Positions 16,831 to 26,056 of a stretch of 39,236 nt of DNA are shown here, piece by piece (the first letter of the stretch is position 1; every line of letters starts with the position of its first letter). A program made the position numbers and the translations under genes. The notes under the pieces were generated by a model. That model worked only from the letters and a program-made list of their open reading frames with translations, ran no database searches and was not told where the DNA came from. The DNA comes from Bacillota bacterium. GTDB taxonomy: Bacteria; Bacillota; UBA4882; UBA8346. The stretch is from positions 1-39,236 of the forward strand of contig JAEYRX010000093.1 of the NCBI GenBank assembly GCA_023435225.1, read 5' to 3'.

Positions 16831-17574
16831 ATGACCCGCTTTTTTATACCCTCGGAACAGATAAAAGATAATTTAGTGATTTTAAAAAACGATGACCGGC
16901 ACCACCTCTTAAATGTACTCCGGCAGGGACCAGGGTCGGAAGTGACGGTTCTTAACGGCAAAGGGCAAGAATATTTAGCGAGAATAACCGAGGTTACCCC
17001 AGATGCTATCTTGGCAGAAATTATCAGGCAAGTTGAACGCCGAACTGAACCTGGAGTAAAGATTCAATTGGTTCAAAGCATGCCCAAAGCGGATAAATTT
17101 GAATTTCTTATCCAAAAAAATACCGAACTTGGGGTAAGTTCTTTTCAACCGGTTATAAGTGAACGAAGTCACGTCAAATTCGAACGGGAACAAGCCCGGA
17201 AAAAAGGGGAACGCTGGCGGAAAATAATTCATGAAGCTGCGGAACAATCGGGACGACAAATAATCCCAACCTTAGCACCGGTAAAAAGCTGGGCGGAATT
17301 TTTTCGGGATACAAAACCCCAAGGACTTTGGTTAATCCCTTGGGAGGGTGAGCAGGAACAATCAATTAAACATGTTTTAGAGAGTAGAACAGAGTTTCCA
17401 GAGCAAGTTACGGTATTTATTGGTCCGGAGGGTGGGTTTTCCCAACATGAAGTATCGCAAGCCGTTGATGCCGGAGCTATACCGGTAACACTGGGACCCC
17501 GGATTTTACGAACTGAGACCGCCGGTCTGGTTGTGGCTTCGGTAATACTTTATCATTTTGGGGATTTGGGATAG
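16831..17574 (+). CDS. rsmE: 16S rRNA m3U1498 methyltransferase RsmE
   Basis: 247 residues, normal length. The enzyme methylates N3 of U1498 in 16S rRNA. It has an N-terminal PUA-like domain (about 1-70; DDRHHLLNVLRQGPGSEVTV) and a C-terminal SPOUT (trefoil-knot) domain with QSMPKADKFEFLIQKNTELG, the family block HEAAEQSGR, and the SAM-binding knot segments VFIGPEGGFSQHE and LGPRILRTETAG. AAGGAGA precedes the ATG by about 5 bases. It is separated from the nitroreductase by 9 bases. It is usually next to prmA in this phylum, but here prmA lies 15.6 kb upstream. Confidence 0.96.
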   Translation: MTRFFIPSEQIKDNLVILKNDDRHHLLNVLRQGPGSEVTVLNGKGQEYLARITEVTPDAILAEIIRQVERRTEPGVKIQLVQSMPKADKFEFLIQKNTELGVSSFQPVISERSHVKFEREQARKKGERWRKIIHEAAEQSGRQIIPTLAPVKSWAEFFRDTKPQGLWLIPWEGEQEQSIKHVLESRTEFPEQVTVFIGPEGGFSQHEVSQAVDAGAIPVTLGPRILRTETAGLVVASVILYHFGDLG

Positions 17575-17597
17575 CTAAATTAAGACGAGAGGCAAGT

Positions 17598-17718
17598 AGG
17601 CGAAAGGTGAAAGGGTATCTTAGTATTAATTTTCTGCTAAAAAACACTTTTTTTTCGAATATATTGACAAGTAGAAGTCTTTGTTTAACTTCGACCTGTC
17701 GCCTCACGCCTTTCGCCT
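17598..17718. repeat. inverted and degenerate repeats between rsmE and yqhG
   Basis: AGGCGAAAGG (17598-17607) and its reverse complement CCTTTCGCCT (17709-17718) bracket the convergent intergenic space, with further GAGGC/GCCTC copies just inside. The right arm overlaps the stop codon of yqhG. It may act as a bidirectional end for the two converging transcripts, or be one of the degenerate low-complexity strings also found at 22701-22748 and 27303-27335. Confidence 0.4.
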
Positions 17719-18628
17719 AAATCTTAATCTTCCGTCTTACCGGGTCATAAACGATTACTGATTTTTGGTTGTCATACGACTCTAGATGATAGCGGATAAT
17801 CGGCAAATATAACAATCCAACATTGATGATTTGGATTTTTATTACCGGTTGGTATTTACGGTAACCTTCAGCCAGGCGGCGGTAAAAACCGGACTCATCT
17901 TTTTCATCATCGTCACCTGTTCCGCGATAGAATGACTCCAAATAATTAACTTCCTCTTCCCAACGGGATTTGGCTGATGCGATCCATTGGTTATCATGGT
18001 TTTGAAGTTGCCATTTTAAATGATTTAATAAAGAATTAAAACCTTCCCGATAAGGAATTGTTCTTTTTTCCAGATGTTTTTTCGGTGGTTTCGGGCTTAA
18101 TTTTTTATCCATTAACTCTTGAAGCAGGTTGGAAGTAATCTCTCCGTTAACCAGATTGATGCCTAAGTTATATATTTCTTCAATTTTTTCATCAGTCTCA
18201 AAACCAACTTTAAAATTGACCAGCAGCTCCGGATGAAAAGCCAATACCGGTTGTTCGAAAAAGAATTTTGATCCTGCGGGCAATAGAGCTAATATTTCCC
18301 GTTGAATTTTCCGGGGGTCAAGATCATATGCAAAAGTTCCGGTGGTTATTAATCCCCGTTCCCGGATTCCTTCTATAAACCATTGTAGCCGGAAACTGCC
18401 TTTGATTACTAGTTCAGACCCGGGATATTTTTCTAATAGCTTTGAGCTACACACCATTTGCAGGCTAAGGTTTTCGACTCGAGCCGGACTAAAAAAACTA
18501 CGAGGAATTGCCACTTGACACTGAGCCATTATTAACTCGGAATTGATGATGGTATAAGGTGAGTTGGAAATTTTTAATGCATCCACTATAAAACTAAAAA
18601 TTTTATCTTGTTCTGAGCCTTGCGACAT
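17717..18628 (-). CDS. yqhG: YqhG family protein
   Basis: 303 residues, soluble, no signal peptide or membrane helix. The overall pattern (VPRSFFSP-like segment in the N-terminal third, DLDPRKIQREI, FEQPVLAFHPELLVNFKVGFETDEK, KWQLQNHDNQWIASAKSRWE, then VGLLYLPIIRYHLE) matches the Bacillus YqhG family, whose function is unknown. It lies directly downstream of an SNF2-type helicase gene on the same strand, the same pair order as yqhH-yqhG in Bacillus, and that context is the main reason for the name. The intergenic gap is 189 bases. A GGGGG-type site precedes the ATG. Confidence 0.75.
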   Translation of the reverse strand: MSQGSEQDKIFSFIVDALKISNSPYTIINSELIMAQCQVAIPRSFFSPARVENLSLQMVCSSKLLEKYPGSELVIKGSFRLQWFIEGIRERGLITTGTFAYDLDPRKIQREILALLPAGSKFFFEQPVLAFHPELLVNFKVGFETDEKIEEIYNLGINLVNGEITSNLLQELMDKKLSPKPPKKHLEKRTIPYREGFNSLLNHLKWQLQNHDNQWIASAKSRWEEEVNYLESFYRGTGDDDEKDESGFYRRLAEGYRKYQPVIKIQIINVGLLYLPIIRYHLESYDNQKSVIVYDPVRRKIKI

Positions 18629-18639
18629 ATAAACCCCCG

Positions 18640-18816
18640 TTATTTAATTAACAGTTGAGAATTGATAATTGACAATTAAACCAATACTCTGATTTCTAAA
18701 CTAGCGAATAATCAAACCAAAGTAGACTTTAAAATCAATGAACCAATAACTAATTACTTATAACTAATGAGCTAATAACCAATAACTAATACACTAACGA
18801 ACTAACGAACCAATGA
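18640..18816. repeat. low-complexity degenerate tandem repeat between helicase and yqhG
   Basis: The segment is made of drifting short words: first TTGAGAATTGATAATTGACAAT, then many units of the type AACTAA / ACCAATAACTAAT / AACGAAC, ending at the helicase stop codon. It has no open frame of note and no clear hairpin. It resembles decayed tandem repeats that fill several other gaps of this window. Confidence 0.5.
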
Positions 18817-18817
18817 A

Positions 18818-20584
18818 CTAATTCTTTTCCAGCCAATCCGGGTTGTCTTCTTTTAATAGATTATCTATCTCGTTACCTAGTTGGGAGAAACCTTGGTTTA
18901 ATTCTTCCTGGGAAGATGCTTTTAGTAATAATTCCATAATCCTGCCTTCAAAGCTCTTACCTTTGCTTAGCTTGCCAATGACCCGTTCACTTTCACCGAT
19001 TACCATTTCAAACATTTTAACTTTTTCAGTTAAGAGGCGGAGTAGATGTTCTTCGATGGTATCTTTAGTGGAAAGATTGTAAATATAAACATCTCTGGTC
19101 TGCCCCAAACGGTGAATACGGCCAATCCGTTGTTCCAGCCGCATTGGGTTCCAGGGTAAATCGTAATTAATCATTGTATTGCAGAATTGTAGGTTTATAC
19201 CTTCACCACCGGACTCGGTACAGACCATAACCCGGTATTGGGGGCGGTTCCGAAATTCGAACTTTACCCTCTCTTTATTGGAAGCAGTTAAATGTCCGTC
19301 GAAAGCGAGGGTGAGAATACCTGATTGTTCCAACCGTGATCTGATATAGCTTTGAGTTCCTAAAAATTCGGTAAAAATAATAACTTTTTCCGAAGTTTTT
19401 TTTATTAATTCTTCAACTACCATCATTTTCGAATTTTGCTTAACCTGTTGGGACAGTTGGAATAGAGACGTCGCTTCTTCTTGGGCTGCCTTATCCTCGC
19501 TGTTCATATTTTGGGCCAGCTTAAATAAGGTTAGAACAGCAGCAAAAGTGCTGGAACAAATCTCTCTTTGAAGAGTAAGTAAAGGTAAAGCGCTTAACCC
19601 ACCGGGACCTCTTAGCAGATTATAGCGGATAAATTCGGTAATATTATCATATAAGGTTCGTTCCAACGAAGACAGAACAATTGGAATATTTTCGACAATC
19701 CGTTTAGTAAAACCCATGTCTTTACCATGTTTGTTCCGGATCATCACTTCACTTAAGACTCCTTTAAGCTCTTGTTCATTTTTAGGGATCCGTTTATCGG
19801 AAGTATATTTTTTCTTGAAATTACGATAGTTGCCTAATTGACCCGGTTTTAGCAAGGTAATCAGATTGAACAACTCTTTTAAATCATTTTGAAGGGGAGT
19901 AGCTGTCAGTAAGAGAAAATATTTCTTTTGAATACTATTGACGAATTGCCAGTTCTGAGTTTGGGTACTCTTTAGTTTATGGGCTTCATCGACGATAACC
20001 ATATCAAAATAAAGATTTAAGATTTCCTGACGGTGGCTTTCTTTTTTAGCCGTATCAATTGAAGCAATCAGAGCTTGGTAATGGGACCAATCCCATTCTT
20101 TTTTGGCAATTATGGTTGGGATGGCGAATTTCTCCTGTAGTTCGGCAGCCCATTGCCGGCAAAGCGCAGCTGGGACCAAGATTAGAAAACGTTTTACCAG
20201 TCCTCTTAAAATGTATTCTTTGAGAATCATTCCGGCTTCAATGGTTTTTCCCAAACCGACTTCATCAGCAAGAATAGCCCGACCCCGCATTTGTGATATC
20301 ACTTTTTTAGCGCTCTCCACCTGGTGCGGATAGAGAATAAAATCATTTTGCCGCCAATATTCCTGAAGATGATTTAAAACTTGTAAATCTTCAAAACCGT
20401 GGTTTAGAGCCATTTTCTCCGCCCAATAATGAAGCAGGAAAGCATCCCGGTTATCCCATTGCTTACGGCGCATTTTTAATAGAAAATCAGAGAAGGAATT
20501 AGTTTCTTCAAAAACCGGTTGAAAATCAGGGAAGATTATATTCGATTTGGTACTCGGTGTAATAGTAGCTTGATTTAACTCCAA
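18818..20584 (-). CDS. yqhH: SNF2-family ATP-dependent helicase (YqhH-like)
   Basis: 588 residues, RapA/SNF2 group of superfamily 2. Motif I ADEVGLGKTIEAGMIL (about 95), motif II IVDEAHKLK, motif III LLTATPLQN, then in the C-terminal RecA-like lobe IIFTEFLGTQ, SGGEGINLQFC (motif V) and RIGRIHRLGQ (motif VI) followed by the brace segment VYIYNLSTKDTIEEHLL. These proteins translocate on double-stranded DNA to displace bound proteins such as RNA polymerase; the Bacillus homologue's exact job is not known to me. GGAGGG precedes the ATG by about 8 bases. It pairs with yqhG downstream. Confidence 0.92.
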   Translation of the reverse strand: MELNQATITPSTKSNIIFPDFQPVFEETNSFSDFLLKMRRKQWDNRDAFLLHYWAEKMALNHGFEDLQVLNHLQEYWRQNDFILYPHQVESAKKVISQMRGRAILADEVGLGKTIEAGMILKEYILRGLVKRFLILVPAALCRQWAAELQEKFAIPTIIAKKEWDWSHYQALIASIDTAKKESHRQEILNLYFDMVIVDEAHKLKSTQTQNWQFVNSIQKKYFLLLTATPLQNDLKELFNLITLLKPGQLGNYRNFKKKYTSDKRIPKNEQELKGVLSEVMIRNKHGKDMGFTKRIVENIPIVLSSLERTLYDNITEFIRYNLLRGPGGLSALPLLTLQREICSSTFAAVLTLFKLAQNMNSEDKAAQEEATSLFQLSQQVKQNSKMMVVEELIKKTSEKVIIFTEFLGTQSYIRSRLEQSGILTLAFDGHLTASNKERVKFEFRNRPQYRVMVCTESGGEGINLQFCNTMINYDLPWNPMRLEQRIGRIHRLGQTRDVYIYNLSTKDTIEEHLLRLLTEKVKMFEMVIGESERVIGKLSKGKSFEGRIMELLLKASSQEELNQGFSQLGNEIDNLLKEDNPDWLEKN

Positions 20585-20737
20585 ATTACCCTCCGATTTT
20601 AATAATTTTAACTAATGAAGGTATTTTCCCCGGTAGATTAAATTTTAATCTGATGTATAATTTTTATTAGTAAAAAAAAGTATAGGAGTAAGAGGTTCAT
20701 TTTAGATTTTTAAGTTATGAAAGGGGGTAACAAAATA

Positions 20738-22117
20738 ATGATCGGGGGTACAATCGTATTTTTATTGGTAATACTTGGAGTCTTTCTGGGTTTTTATTCG
20801 GTCAAAAACAGTTTTCGCCGGGTGTTGCCCGCGGAATTGTCTGTTTGGTTAAAAGACGGGATAATCAGTGAAGAACAAGGAATGGTAATTAGCCGGAGAT
20901 ATGACCTGGATAAGCTCAGGGAAGAGTCCCAAGCAACTTTGATAAATGCTATTTTTATTTTTGGCGCAGTATTGATAGCCGGTGGAGTAGTGGCTTTTGT
21001 GGCTGCCCATTGGGAAGGCATACCGCGTTTTTGGAAGTTGTTTTTAATAATTAGTATTATGCTGGCTGTAGATTGGGCCGGTTTTTATTTTTGGAAGATT
21101 AGAGGCAATCTGCCCCGGTTAGGGCATGCCTTAGTACTATTGGGAAGCTTGATTTTTGGTGCCAATATTGCATTAATAGCACAAATATTTCACTTAACGG
21201 CTGATTTTTATCATGGTTTTTTGATCTGGACAATCGGGGCCTTGGTAATGGCTTATGTTGTCAATAGCATTCCCCATGCTGTGCTTGCTATTATAGCTTC
21301 ATTCATTTGGTTTATCGGCTGGTTGGGGGATAACCCAACCGGAATCCCGGTTTATCCTTTTGCTTTATTACTAGCATTTTTACCGTTTGCCTTCCGGTGG
21401 TCTGTCCGGGGTGTTCATTTTTTGGCTTTACTAGGATGGGGAGTAGCCTTGATTACCTATTTATTACCTAAATGGCCCGATAATTCACCAGTACCCGTTA
21501 TACTTTCAGCGTTATTTCTAGGACTTAGTTATTGGGGTTATGCCAATTTACCTTTAATTAGCCGTAATCAGGAATTTCAATATGATAGTAAGTTTTTAGG
21601 TGTTTTAACGTTGAGTGTGGTCTTTTATATTATCTCTTTTCATCAAGTAATTGAGATGATAATTAAATCAGGTTGGAAAATTGGGGTCACTTGGAGTATT
21701 TTTTTGATCATCGTTTGTCTGGTAAGCGCTATTGTAAGCATTATATACGGGTATTATAAAGCTGAACACCGTTATAATAAAGATTCACACTTAATTCTTA
21801 GTGTTATAACGATGATTTTAGTTGTTACTATTCCGTTTGCCGGGGTTCTAGGACTACTCTCCGGGACTATAATCAGCAATATAGGTTTAATAATCCTGGG
21901 AGCATTTTTATTTAGGTTTGGATTAAATGAATTAGACAGGCGCTTTTTTTGGCTGGGCCTTGGTTTACTAGTATTGGAGATTGTTAGCCGGTTTTTGGAA
22001 TATGAAACCGGATTGTTATGGAAGTCATTGGCATTTGTAGTCTCCGGTCTTATTTTAATCTTTGGCGGTCTCCGGTTTGAAAAGAAATACCGGAAGCGGG
22101 TGATAGCTAATGAATAG
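20738..22117 (+). CDS. DUF2157 multi-pass membrane protein
   Basis: 459 residues from ATG 20738. A short N-terminal hydrophobic helix is followed by a soluble segment (LSVWLKDGIISEEQGMVISR, typical of DUF2157) and then about 11-13 membrane helices. ATG 20738 is preceded 10-11 bases upstream by AGGGGG, which decides it over the in-frame ATG at 20717 that would place the ribosome binding site inside the gene. The function of the family is unknown. The gene overlaps the next one by 8 bases; that gene encodes a GDYXXLXY-domain protein, the usual partner of DUF2157/DUF4401 proteins, so they probably form a membrane complex. Confidence 0.85.
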   Translation: MIGGTIVFLLVILGVFLGFYSVKNSFRRVLPAELSVWLKDGIISEEQGMVISRRYDLDKLREESQATLINAIFIFGAVLIAGGVVAFVAAHWEGIPRFWKLFLIISIMLAVDWAGFYFWKIRGNLPRLGHALVLLGSLIFGANIALIAQIFHLTADFYHGFLIWTIGALVMAYVVNSIPHAVLAIIASFIWFIGWLGDNPTGIPVYPFALLLAFLPFAFRWSVRGVHFLALLGWGVALITYLLPKWPDNSPVPVILSALFLGLSYWGYANLPLISRNQEFQYDSKFLGVLTLSVVFYIISFHQVIEMIIKSGWKIGVTWSIFLIIVCLVSAIVSIIYGYYKAEHRYNKDSHLILSVITMILVVTIPFAGVLGLLSGTIISNIGLIILGAFLFRFGLNELDRRFFWLGLGLLVLEIVSRFLEYETGLLWKSLAFVVSGLILIFGGLRFEKKYRKRVIANE

Positions 22118-22637
22118 AAAAACAGCATTTTTCACTTTAGCCGTTTTATTACAATTGGTATTGTTATTTTCAATCGTAATTCCCCGGTGGCAAACATTGA
22201 CTTTTGGTCGAAAAGTAGTACTGGAAACAGCGCCGGTGGATCCATACTCCCTTTTTCAGGGCTATTACGTGAGGTTAAGATACCGGATATCCATCCCCGA
22301 TAATTTACCTTTGGATGGTAAAAAACTAAATTATGTTAACGGCAAAAATTATTATCTGCTCCTTAGTCCCGATAAAAATAAAATCTGGCAGCCGGTTAGG
22401 GTGGTGGATGGATTTCCAGTCGGATTGACCAAGAATGAGGTGGTAATAAAGGGGAAGTATCGTTATGGGTCAATGGAATATGGTATCGAACAATATTACT
22501 TACCGGAGAATCAGAGGCAGATTCTGGGGGAGGTTTTAAGAGAAGGAACGAAAGTTTTAGTTGAGGTGAAAATAAACTCGAAAGGGACGGCCGCAATCGT
22601 CTTGATAAAGGTAGGAGGAAAGATTTTTCAGTATTGA
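22110..22637 (+). CDS. GDYXXLXY-domain membrane-anchored protein
   Basis: 175 residues: one N-terminal membrane helix (about 6-25, FFTLAVLLQLVLLFSIVI) and an extracytoplasmic beta-rich domain. The family signature DPxxLxxGDYxxLxY appears as DPYSLFQGYYVRLRY, so the Asp of GDY is replaced by Tyr here. The second half contains VVIKGKYRYGSMEYGIEQYY and a C-terminal strand pair. It overlaps the upstream DUF2157 gene by 8 bases, so the two are translationally coupled. No function is established for this family; I infer a complex of the two products. Confidence 0.85.
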   Translation: MNRKTAFFTLAVLLQLVLLFSIVIPRWQTLTFGRKVVLETAPVDPYSLFQGYYVRLRYRISIPDNLPLDGKKLNYVNGKNYYLLLSPDKNKIWQPVRVVDGFPVGLTKNEVVIKGKYRYGSMEYGIEQYYLPENQRQILGEVLREGTKVLVEVKINSKGTAAIVLIKVGGKIFQY

Positions 22638-22813
22638 TAATATTTTAATAAAGGTGAGTGTCGGACCTAGTTATAGTCACTCAGGCGTGACCATAGTAGA
22701 GTTTCTCTCCTGACTCCTTATTCCTTTCTCATTTCTCCTTTCTCTTGATTCTTGCAGGAAGTTCCTCCTATTCGTCGAAAGACTATCCATATTTTATTTG
22801 GATGAGGATAAAA
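22638..22813. repeat. CT-rich degenerate repeat upstream of mrfA
   Basis: Between 22701 and 22748 the plus strand consists of variants of CTCCTGACTCC / CCTTTCTCATTTCTCC. A weak hairpin GTCACTC... precedes it. This is one of several decayed repeat strings between genes in this window. I see no clear promoter in it. Confidence 0.4.
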
Positions 22814-25279
22814 ATGGATGTACAGCGTTTTTTAAAAGAATTGGCCTCAAATCAATATTATCAAGGTCAGAATGTTTTTACGACCAATCTGCCTAGTAAA
22901 GAAGCGGAATATGGAGAGGTTTATCCTCCTTTGACGCCGGAGATTGAAGGATTATTAGCTAAGAAGGGTATAAATAAATTATATTTTCATCAAGCGGAAG
23001 CAATCACCGAGATCAGGAACGGGAAACATACCGTAATAGTTACCGGCACCGCCAGCGGAAAGTCTTTATGCTATCTTATCCCGGCGCTGGAGAGTTATTT
23101 TTTGGATCAGCGGTCGCGGGCTTTGTTTTTATATCCAACCAAAGCTCTGGCTCAGGACCAGTTGAAAGCTTTGAACCGGCTTTGTGAAGGGATTGCCGGA
23201 ACAAAACCGGTGATGGGGACCTATGATGGAGATACTTCGGTTAATACCAGGAAGAAACTCCGTGATCAGGGAAATTTTATTTTAACCAATCCCGACATGC
23301 TTCACCAGGGTATTCTGCCAAAACATCCCGGTTGGTCGGCTTTTTTTGCTAATCTTAAATACGTAATAATAGATGAAATCCATACTTATCGCGGAGTCTT
23401 CGGCTCAAATGTCGCTAATGTAATTCGCCGTCTGAAGAGGATCTGCGCTAATTACGGCAGTAATCCGGTGTTTATCGGAACTTCGGCTACGATTAATAAT
23501 CCATTGCAGCATGCTGAAAGCTTATTGGGCCTGTCAATGAGTTTAATTGACCATGATGGAGCGCCCCGGGGCAGTAAATATTTTGTTTATTGGAATCCGC
23601 CACATCTTGACCAGACTAAAACCGAACGGCGCAGCGCAAATTCGGAAGCAGCCGGCTTAATGGTTGAATTAATCAAAGAACGGATCCCAACTATAGCTTT
23701 TACTAAGACTAGAGTGGTTACGGAGTTGATGTATCGTTACGTCCAGGACCAACTCCAAAAGGTTAGTCCGACTCTGGCTAAAAAAATCCGGGCCTACCGC
23801 GGCGGTTATCTGCCGGAAGAACGCCGGGAAATTGAACGGCAACTTTTTGAAGGAGAATTGTTAGGAGTCACCAGTACCAATGCACTGGAATTAGGGATCG
23901 ATATTGGGCAATTAGAAGCTTGTATCTTGGTTGGCTATCCGGGGACTATCGCTTCTACTTGGCAGCAAGCCGGCCGGGCCGGCCGGTCCCAAGAGGAATC
24001 CTTGGTAATTTATATTCCACATCAGAACCCAATTGATCAGTATTTAGTGAAGAACCCTAATTATTTCATGGAACGAAATCCGGAATCAGCGGTAATTGAT
24101 CCGGATAATCCTCATATATTAATGGGACATTTACGAAGCGCTGTTTTTGAGGCGCCATTAACTGCAGCTGATTGTCATGAGTTCGGCGCTTTTACCCCGG
24201 CTATCCTGGAGTTGCTGGGTGAAGCGGGGGAGATACAGTTGACCGCCGGAAAGTGGTACTGGCGAAGTCCGGGTTTTCCCGCCGCCGAAGTCAGTTTAAG
24301 AAATATCTCTGATAACACCTTCAGCATTGTGGACATCACAACCCAACCGCCAAAGGTTATCGGTACTCTGGATGAGGCCAGCGCCTACCAACAGATTTAT
24401 ACCGAAGCGATTTACCTACATGACGGAGAGACTTATTTTGTCAAAGAGATGAATGTTCCCCAAAAGATCTCTTATGTTCAAAAACTTGAGGTTGATTACT
24501 ATACCCAGTCTATTACTGAGGTTCAGATAACCACCACCGAAAAAGAGACCGAAAGCACCTGGCGCAAAGCCGTAACCGGTTTTGGAGATGTGGAAGTAAT
24601 GATCAAACCATATCTCTTCCGGAAGATCAAATTTGGTTCCAGAGACAGTATTGGCTTTGGAAAGATTAGTATTGATCCCTCGGTAATGCAGACCAAAGCT
24701 TTTTGGGTGATACCGCCTCCCTCCACTTTGCATCTGGTAAAAGAGTTCGGCCGGGACCCGCTGGAAAGCATGCTCGGTATCGCCAATGTTCTCTCCGAAG
24801 TCTTACCGTTTCTGGTTATGTGCGATACCGGCGATATTGGGTCAGTGGTTGATATGATGAATAATGGAGCACCGTCCATTTTTGTATATGATAAATATCC
24901 CGGTGGGATTGGATTTGCCCACCGTTCTTTTGAAAAAGTCGAAGATGTGTTAAAATCAGCCCGGGAATTAATCGCTTCCTGCAGTTGTGAAGATGGTTGC
25001 CCGTCTTGTGTGGGTTCTCCTTTGCCACCAAATCCGCAACTGGATCCGGATACATCCGGCAAAGGAAGAATCCCCGATAAAGAGGGAGCATTGGTTATTC
25101 TCCATGATTTATTAGAAATTGAACCATATATACCTAAGGTTATCTCCAAGGCAGCAGATATAACAGTTTCGGTACCGGAGGAGACAATGCCGTATCCTCC
25201 TTTGGTGAAACTGCCGGAGAAAGTCGAAGAACAGTTACGGCAAAAACTGACGGCATTAAGGAGGAAGAAAAATGTCTAA
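22814..25279 (+). CDS. mrfA: DEAD/DEAH helicase of the MrfA (YprA) family
   Basis: 821 residues from ATG 22814. Superfamily 2 helicase with motif I VTGTASGKSLCY, motif Ia LYPTKALAQDQ, motif II IIDEIHTYRG, motif III GTSATI, and in the second lobe IAFTKTRVVTELMYR, STNALELGIDIG (motif V) and QQAGRAGRS (motif VI). The C-terminal DUF1998-type region (about 655-750) carries the metal-binding cysteines CSCEDGCPSC. In Bacillus MrfA takes part in repair of mitomycin-C damage. AGGA about 6 bases before ATG 22814 supports this start; the frame remains open back to a TTG at 22745 inside a CT-rich low-complexity string, which I regard as non-coding. Its stop overlaps the next gene start by 8 bases. Confidence 0.9.
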   Translation: MDVQRFLKELASNQYYQGQNVFTTNLPSKEAEYGEVYPPLTPEIEGLLAKKGINKLYFHQAEAITEIRNGKHTVIVTGTASGKSLCYLIPALESYFLDQRSRALFLYPTKALAQDQLKALNRLCEGIAGTKPVMGTYDGDTSVNTRKKLRDQGNFILTNPDMLHQGILPKHPGWSAFFANLKYVIIDEIHTYRGVFGSNVANVIRRLKRICANYGSNPVFIGTSATINNPLQHAESLLGLSMSLIDHDGAPRGSKYFVYWNPPHLDQTKTERRSANSEAAGLMVELIKERIPTIAFTKTRVVTELMYRYVQDQLQKVSPTLAKKIRAYRGGYLPEERREIERQLFEGELLGVTSTNALELGIDIGQLEACILVGYPGTIASTWQQAGRAGRSQEESLVIYIPHQNPIDQYLVKNPNYFMERNPESAVIDPDNPHILMGHLRSAVFEAPLTAADCHEFGAFTPAILELLGEAGEIQLTAGKWYWRSPGFPAAEVSLRNISDNTFSIVDITTQPPKVIGTLDEASAYQQIYTEAIYLHDGETYFVKEMNVPQKISYVQKLEVDYYTQSITEVQITTTEKETESTWRKAVTGFGDVEVMIKPYLFRKIKFGSRDSIGFGKISIDPSVMQTKAFWVIPPPSTLHLVKEFGRDPLESMLGIANVLSEVLPFLVMCDTGDIGSVVDMMNNGAPSIFVYDKYPGGIGFAHRSFEKVEDVLKSARELIASCSCEDGCPSCVGSPLPPNPQLDPDTSGKGRIPDKEGALVILHDLLEIEPYIPKVISKAADITVSVPEETMPYPPLVKLPEKVEEQLRQKLTALRRKKNV

Positions 25280-26042
25280 AGTAGAAATGGCTATTATCGG
25301 AGGTTCCGGGTTTTATCAACCGGGAATGTTGACCGATGTTCGGGAAGAACTAGTTGAAACCCCTTATGGAGAAATTCGGCCTTTAATTGGTAAGAACCAA
25401 AAATTAGAGGTGGCTTTTTTACCAAGACACGGCAAGGACCATTCGGTATTACCGCATCAAGTTAATTATCGGGCTAATATTTGGGGTCTTAAAGAACTGG
25501 GAGTAAAGCGAATTATCGCGACTACGGCAGTTGGTAGTTTAAAACCGGAATTGGCGCCAGGCGCTATGGTAATTGTAGATCAGTTTCTGGACTTTACCAA
25601 ACAGCGTCCTTTAACTTTTTTCGAACAGGGGGATGTTCAAAAAGCGCATATTGATGTAACCGAACCGTATTGTCCTGCTTTAAGGGGATTTTTAGGCCAA
25701 GCCGCTTCAAAGATAAATTTACCGGTTCAAATTGGGGGATGCTATGTTTGTGCGGAAGGACCCCGTTATGAAACCGCAGCTGAAATTAGAATGTTCAGAA
25801 TGCTGGGTGGAACTGTTGTTGGAATGACCGGAGTGCCGGAAGTAGTCTTAGCAAGAGAGCTGGGTATCTGTTATGCAAATATCAGTACTATCACCAATTG
25901 GGCGGCCGGTATTACCGTAACACCGCTCAAACATGCGGAAGTAGTCCAGATTATGTCTTTAAACCAGGAAAAACTCCGGGAATTGATTACTACCTTCTTG
26001 TTGGACATTACTGATGAAGTTAAATGTAGTTGTAGAAAATGA
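25272..26042 (+). CDS. mtnP: 5'-methylthioadenosine phosphorylase family (possibly 6-oxopurine-preferring)
   Basis: 256 residues, trimeric nucleoside phosphorylase family. It has IIGGSGFY, the phosphate-site FLPRHGKDHSVLPHQVNYRAN, TTAVGSLKPELAPGAMVIVDQF and the substrate methionine region MTGVPEVVLARELGICY. It should cleave methylthioadenosine (or methylthioinosine) to methylthioribose-1-phosphate, the substrate of mtnA next door. The purine-recognition loop reads TNWAAG: N209 and A211 stand where the human enzyme has two Asp residues (D220, D222) that select adenine. An Asn there is typical of 6-oxopurine-binding relatives, so methylthioinosine, inosine or guanosine could be preferred. It overlaps mrfA by 8 bases and mtnA by up to 4. 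Confidence 0.85.
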   Translation: MSKVEMAIIGGSGFYQPGMLTDVREELVETPYGEIRPLIGKNQKLEVAFLPRHGKDHSVLPHQVNYRANIWGLKELGVKRIIATTAVGSLKPELAPGAMVIVDQFLDFTKQRPLTFFEQGDVQKAHIDVTEPYCPALRGFLGQAASKINLPVQIGGCYVCAEGPRYETAAEIRMFRMLGGTVVGMTGVPEVVLARELGICYANISTITNWAAGITVTPLKHAEVVQIMSLNQEKLRELITTFLLDITDEVKCSCRK

Positions 26043-26056
26043 ATGAGGAGAACCGA

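Noticed and set aside
22745..22813. Extended mrfA start at TTG 22745
   Set aside because: The extra 23 residues come from a CT-rich low-complexity string, and ATG 22814 has a ribosome binding site and fits the family start.
24523..25149. 208-codon open frame on the minus strand inside mrfA
   Set aside because: Antisense to the conserved cysteine-rich part of the helicase; no start signal of its own.
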